Origin: Leptospira sp.
Lineage (GTDB): Bacteria > Spirochaetota > Leptospiria > Leptospirales > Leptospiraceae
Assembly (NCBI GenBank): GCA_002786225.1
Contig: PEQN01000002.1
Location: 62,001 to 126,000 of the forward strand
Direction of reading: 5' to 3'
DNA length: 64,000 bases
Both the position numbers and the translations under genes were made by a program. The notes beneath the pieces were generated by a model, which saw only the letters and a list, made by a program, of their open reading frames with translations, was not told where the DNA came from and did not search any database. The first letter of the stretch is position 1. Each line of letters begins with the position of its first letter. This document shows, in pieces, positions 61,906-64,000 of this stretch.

Positions 61906-63144
61906 TTAAAAACTTAGATTAAATTCCTTTCGTTTCTTAGCAAGTGAGCTCTGATGTTCATTGATCTTTCCTAGGAATGCTATCTTTAGTAAGGGTTTAA
62001 GAGAATCTATTTTCTTTAAGTGTCGAGTATTGATGTATTGCAGTTCTTGAATCAGGGTTTTACCCTTATTGGTAAAGGCATTCTTAAGAACCGCGCCCTG
62101 TAAATCCTGTAAACTGTATGATAAATTGTAAGACTCTTCCATAAATCGAAATCGAATTTTATCTCGAAATTTTTTTAAAGTCTTAGCTATTTCATCTTTT
62201 TCTCTTTCCATTAAAACTTCGAACAAAAGTGCGGCACAAGAAAAAGTAAACACAGAATGAAGGATAGCATACAAAGATCTTAGCTCATGTCTCCAAGGGG
62301 AGAAATAGATTTCATCTGAGGATTTTGTTTTTAATATTTTAAATTTTTTTAAGATTACATTCAAATGATGGTGGGAATTTTCATGGATCAAATCGTCCAT
62401 AGTGTCGAGAAAATCCCTACCCCAAAGATTCATATATGTAATGCCTTGTTCTGTAAAGTGACTATAGCTCACTAGATTATTAGATCTAACTAAATGAATA
62501 CGATCAGTCAATATTGTAAATACTTCAAAACCTTCTGGCCACAATTCTGAAAGTTTATTTTTTGCATGGATCAATTGTAAGAATTTAGATTCTTCTGTCC
62601 TTTTTATTTTGGTAAATTTTGCATCATCTAGAATTTTTCCTGTATGGGAAGGAGGTTTTAATCTATGTTTGTATTTTTTATATAATTTCGCATCTTTATT
62701 AGGAAGTAAGTTGGCTTGAATTTTCAAGGCTTGGCTTAAAGACTTTTTAGCCATCTCGGATGGAAAGCTCTTCCATTTTAAATTTCTTGACTTAGCATAT
62801 TGCATAAATTGTAAAGAATAGGTTGATTCTTCAGAAAAATCAGATTCCAGATTGTATAAGATTGTATCTATAACCTCGTTTTCATTTGAAGAGGATGAAG
62901 AAAGATAATCCTCCATATCAGAAAAATATTGGTATTCACTAAGTTGGATAGAGACAAATTCTAAGCATGCAATCGCTTGCTTAGAATGATATAATTTTAA
63001 CATTTGCTCCAATTTGATTTTGGTGGGAGATCCTAAAGAAATTTGATTTATGAATTTTAAATTTTCATTATAAATATGATTTAAGTATTCTTCCTTCCAT
63101 TTGGTAAGCCTCTTAGAAGAAAAAAAATATAAATCAGCATTCAT
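61906..63144 (-). CDS. HExxH protein resembling alpha-ketoglutarate-HExxH peptide beta-hydroxylases
   Basis: A 412-residue cytoplasmic protein. The metal motif is DDLIHENSHHHL (HENSH at 254-258, bases 62371-62385). About 25 residues later comes FSPWRHELRSLYAILHSVFTF, which closely follows the SPWR-D-RP-xxG-x-LH-xxxxF signature of the HExxH-motif peptide-modification family. Upstream, LVRSNNLVSYSHFTEQGITYMNL fits the strand that precedes the active site in that family. Characterised relatives are iron and 2-oxoglutarate dependent hydroxylases acting on RiPP precursors. ATG 63144 is chosen because it overlaps the upstream stop as ATGA; the TTG at 63177 is rejected. No precursor or other RiPP enzyme is recognisable nearby. 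Confidence 0.75.
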   Translation of the reverse strand: MNADLYFFSSKRLTKWKEEYLNHIYNENLKFINQISLGSPTKIKLEQMLKLYHSKQAIACLEFVSIQLSEYQYFSDMEDYLSSSSSNENEVIDTILYNLESDFSEESTYSLQFMQYAKSRNLKWKSFPSEMAKKSLSQALKIQANLLPNKDAKLYKKYKHRLKPPSHTGKILDDAKFTKIKRTEESKFLQLIHAKNKLSELWPEGFEVFTILTDRIHLVRSNNLVSYSHFTEQGITYMNLWGRDFLDTMDDLIHENSHHHLNVILKKFKILKTKSSDEIYFSPWRHELRSLYAILHSVFTFSCAALLFEVLMEREKDEIAKTLKKFRDKIRFRFMEESYNLSYSLQDLQGAVLKNAFTNKGKTLIQELQYINTRHLKKIDSLKPLLKIAFLGKINEHQSSLAKKRKEFNLSF

Positions 63145-63671
63145 GAATAAATTTTGGTAATATACAAACGAATCCAAAAGCTAATTGGACTCAAAATTCC
63201 AGAGTCTACAAATCGAATGTTTTGGTTTTTATCCACAAAGACAGTTGTTGGGTAGCCTGTTATATTGAAATCTTGGATTTGATTCGAAGGAAGCACAAGA
63301 ACAGGAAATTGAATGTCTTTTTCCTTTAAAAAATCTTTTAACTCAGTTGGAGGGACTGAGCCTTCTTCTATAGAAACAAAATTTACATTTTTATCTTGAA
63401 TGGCACTCAGAGCAATTTTTAGGAATGGTTCATTTAGTTTACAAACAGAGCACCAAGTAGCCCAAAAATAAAAAACTGTAGCCTGCTTAGTTTTTAAATC
63501 TTTCTCTTCCGATCCTTGAATCCAAATTGAGCCGTTTAAATTCGGCACTGTCCCATGATCAGATCCCCGAAAAAATGCTAAGCTCAATGATATAAAGGTG
63601 AATCCAACAAAGAGTAACAAATATTTAATCCAAGTATTTTTCTTATGGTATCGTAAATCTTTGGCGTCCAT
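63141..63671 (-). CDS. Thioredoxin-fold membrane-anchored protein (TlpA-like)
   Basis: A 176-residue protein with one N-terminal membrane helix (about 15-34) and an exported thioredoxin-like domain. The redox motif WCSVC has cysteines at 74 and 77, after TVFYFWAT. GYPTTVFVD supplies the cis-proline loop. TlpA/ResA-type proteins reduce disulfides or assist cytochrome maturation in the periplasm. The ATG at 63671 shares a base with the upstream stop (TGATG), and its own stop overlaps the HExxH start (ATGA). It is translationally coupled on both sides. Confidence 0.88.
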   Translation of the reverse strand: MDAKDLRYHKKNTWIKYLLLFVGFTFISLSLAFFRGSDHGTVPNLNGSIWIQGSEEKDLKTKQATVFYFWATWCSVCKLNEPFLKIALSAIQDKNVNFVSIEEGSVPPTELKDFLKEKDIQFPVLVLPSNQIQDFNITGYPTTVFVDKNQNIRFVDSGILSPISFWIRLYITKIYS

Positions 63672-64000
63672 CAAAACTCCGTTGGAAGATTAAACTCAAT
63701 CTTTGCATACATTACAACAAAGACAATAGCTAGCCATAAAAAACCAGAAGCAATTACGGAACGGTCAGTTAAAATAGCCTTAGTTGGATTATGACCCATA
63801 TTCTTGATATAAATTATATACAAACTTCTAAAGATCGCATAAACTACAACTGGGACAGTGTAAATCATTTTGTCCGTTCCAAGATTTTGAATGGTTGAAG
63901 GAGAAATTGTATACATGACATAGCTCATCAATGTCATAGTTGCAACGATAGACATCATAAGATCCAAGAAAGATGTTGAGTATTCATTAAGTATTTTTCT
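63671..64000 (-). CDS. UbiA-family prenyltransferase, decaprenyl-phosphate phosphoribosyltransferase-like (partial)
   Basis: C-terminal 109 residues of a polytopic UbiA-superfamily enzyme; the start lies beyond the window edge. RKILNEYSTSFLDLMMSIVA, YTVPVVVYAIFRSLYIIYIKNM and PTKAILTDRSVIASGFLWLAIVFVVMY are typical of the end of bacterial decaprenyl-phosphate phosphoribosyltransferase-type proteins, which make polyprenyl-phosphoryl-ribose for envelope glycans. The frame stays open to base 64000. It heads the visible part of a four-gene coupled operon. The exact acceptor and donor cannot be settled from this fragment. Confidence 0.8.
   Translation of the reverse strand, partial: RKILNEYSTSFLDLMMSIVATMTLMSYVMYTISPSTIQNLGTDKMIYTVPVVVYAIFRSLYIIYIKNMGHNPTKAILTDRSVIASGFLWLAIVFVVMYAKIEFNLPTEF

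Overview
The window is AT-rich bacterial chromosome (roughly one third G+C by eye), densely packed with genes. The content points to a spirochaete of the genus Leptospira or a close relative. The signs are several lipoproteins with relaxed spirochaetal lipoboxes, DUF1566 and FecR-domain lipoproteins, two DUF1574 proteins flanking an MBOAT acyltransferase, single scattered tRNA genes, and short secreted cysteine-rich proteins. This assignment is an inference from gene families, not from a database match. I saw no insertion sequence, prophage, rRNA operon or CRISPR array.

Layout. 0-2.2 kb: two lipoproteins, a GDSL esterase and a double-DUF1566 protein. 2.2-11.4 kb: a split assimilatory sulfate locus. 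On the minus strand lie an APS reductase-ATP sulfurylase small subunit fusion (cysH-cysD), cysN, a SUMT (cobA) and a precorrin-2 dehydrogenase. On the plus strand lie a 1-Cys peroxiredoxin, cysJ and cysI. Together they cover sulfate activation, APS reduction, sulfite reduction and siroheme supply. 11.4-15.1 kb: a DUF1574-MBOAT-DUF1574 set, probably for surface-glycan O-acylation. 15.1-24.9 kb: a pseudouridine synthase, lipA, a FecR lipoprotein, an atypical radical SAM protein, a ketopantoate reductase-like protein, tRNA-Phe, a secreted cysteine-rich protein, a TauE/SafE exporter, coaE and a SPOR protein. 25-27.3 kb: a YihY/BrkB membrane protein interrupted by a YCF48/BNR-type repeat domain.

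27.3-28.7 kb is a compact regulatory locus. It has a perfect Fnr-type palindrome, a 58-residue secreted peptide gene too short for ordinary ORF cut-offs, a long inverted repeat, a Crp/Fnr regulator and a small membrane protein. 28.7-42.3 kb holds envelope and exported functions: an MBL hydrolase, a penicillin-acylase family hydrolase, a lipase-like secreted protein, a GT39 transferase, a sugar dehydrogenase, an LtaS-like sulfatase-fold enzyme and a fatty-acid-hydroxylase superfamily protein. Next to the last is a decayed FAD-oxidoreductase remnant. 42.7-46.8 kb is opgG, an unknown tail-anchored protein gene and opgH, for periplasmic glucans. 47-51.6 kb: a REC-PAS-HisKA_2 kinase, an XRE/MmyB-like regulator with two dyads nearby, small membrane proteins and tRNA-Arg. 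51.7-58.6 kb: an aldehyde dehydrogenase, gatB and dnaE. 58.6-64 kb: a HEAT-repeat protein, a PhaR-like protein and a receiver-like protein. The window closes with a tightly coupled minus-strand operon running past its edge: UbiA-family enzyme, thioredoxin-fold protein, HExxH protein, unknown protein. The HExxH protein resembles the alpha-ketoglutarate-HExxH peptide hydroxylase family.

The most interesting items for follow-up are the HExxH operon, the YihY-propeller chimera, the CysH-CysD fusion, the Fnr-box/peptide/Crp locus, the radical SAM protein with unusual cysteine spacing, and the oxidoreductase remnant.
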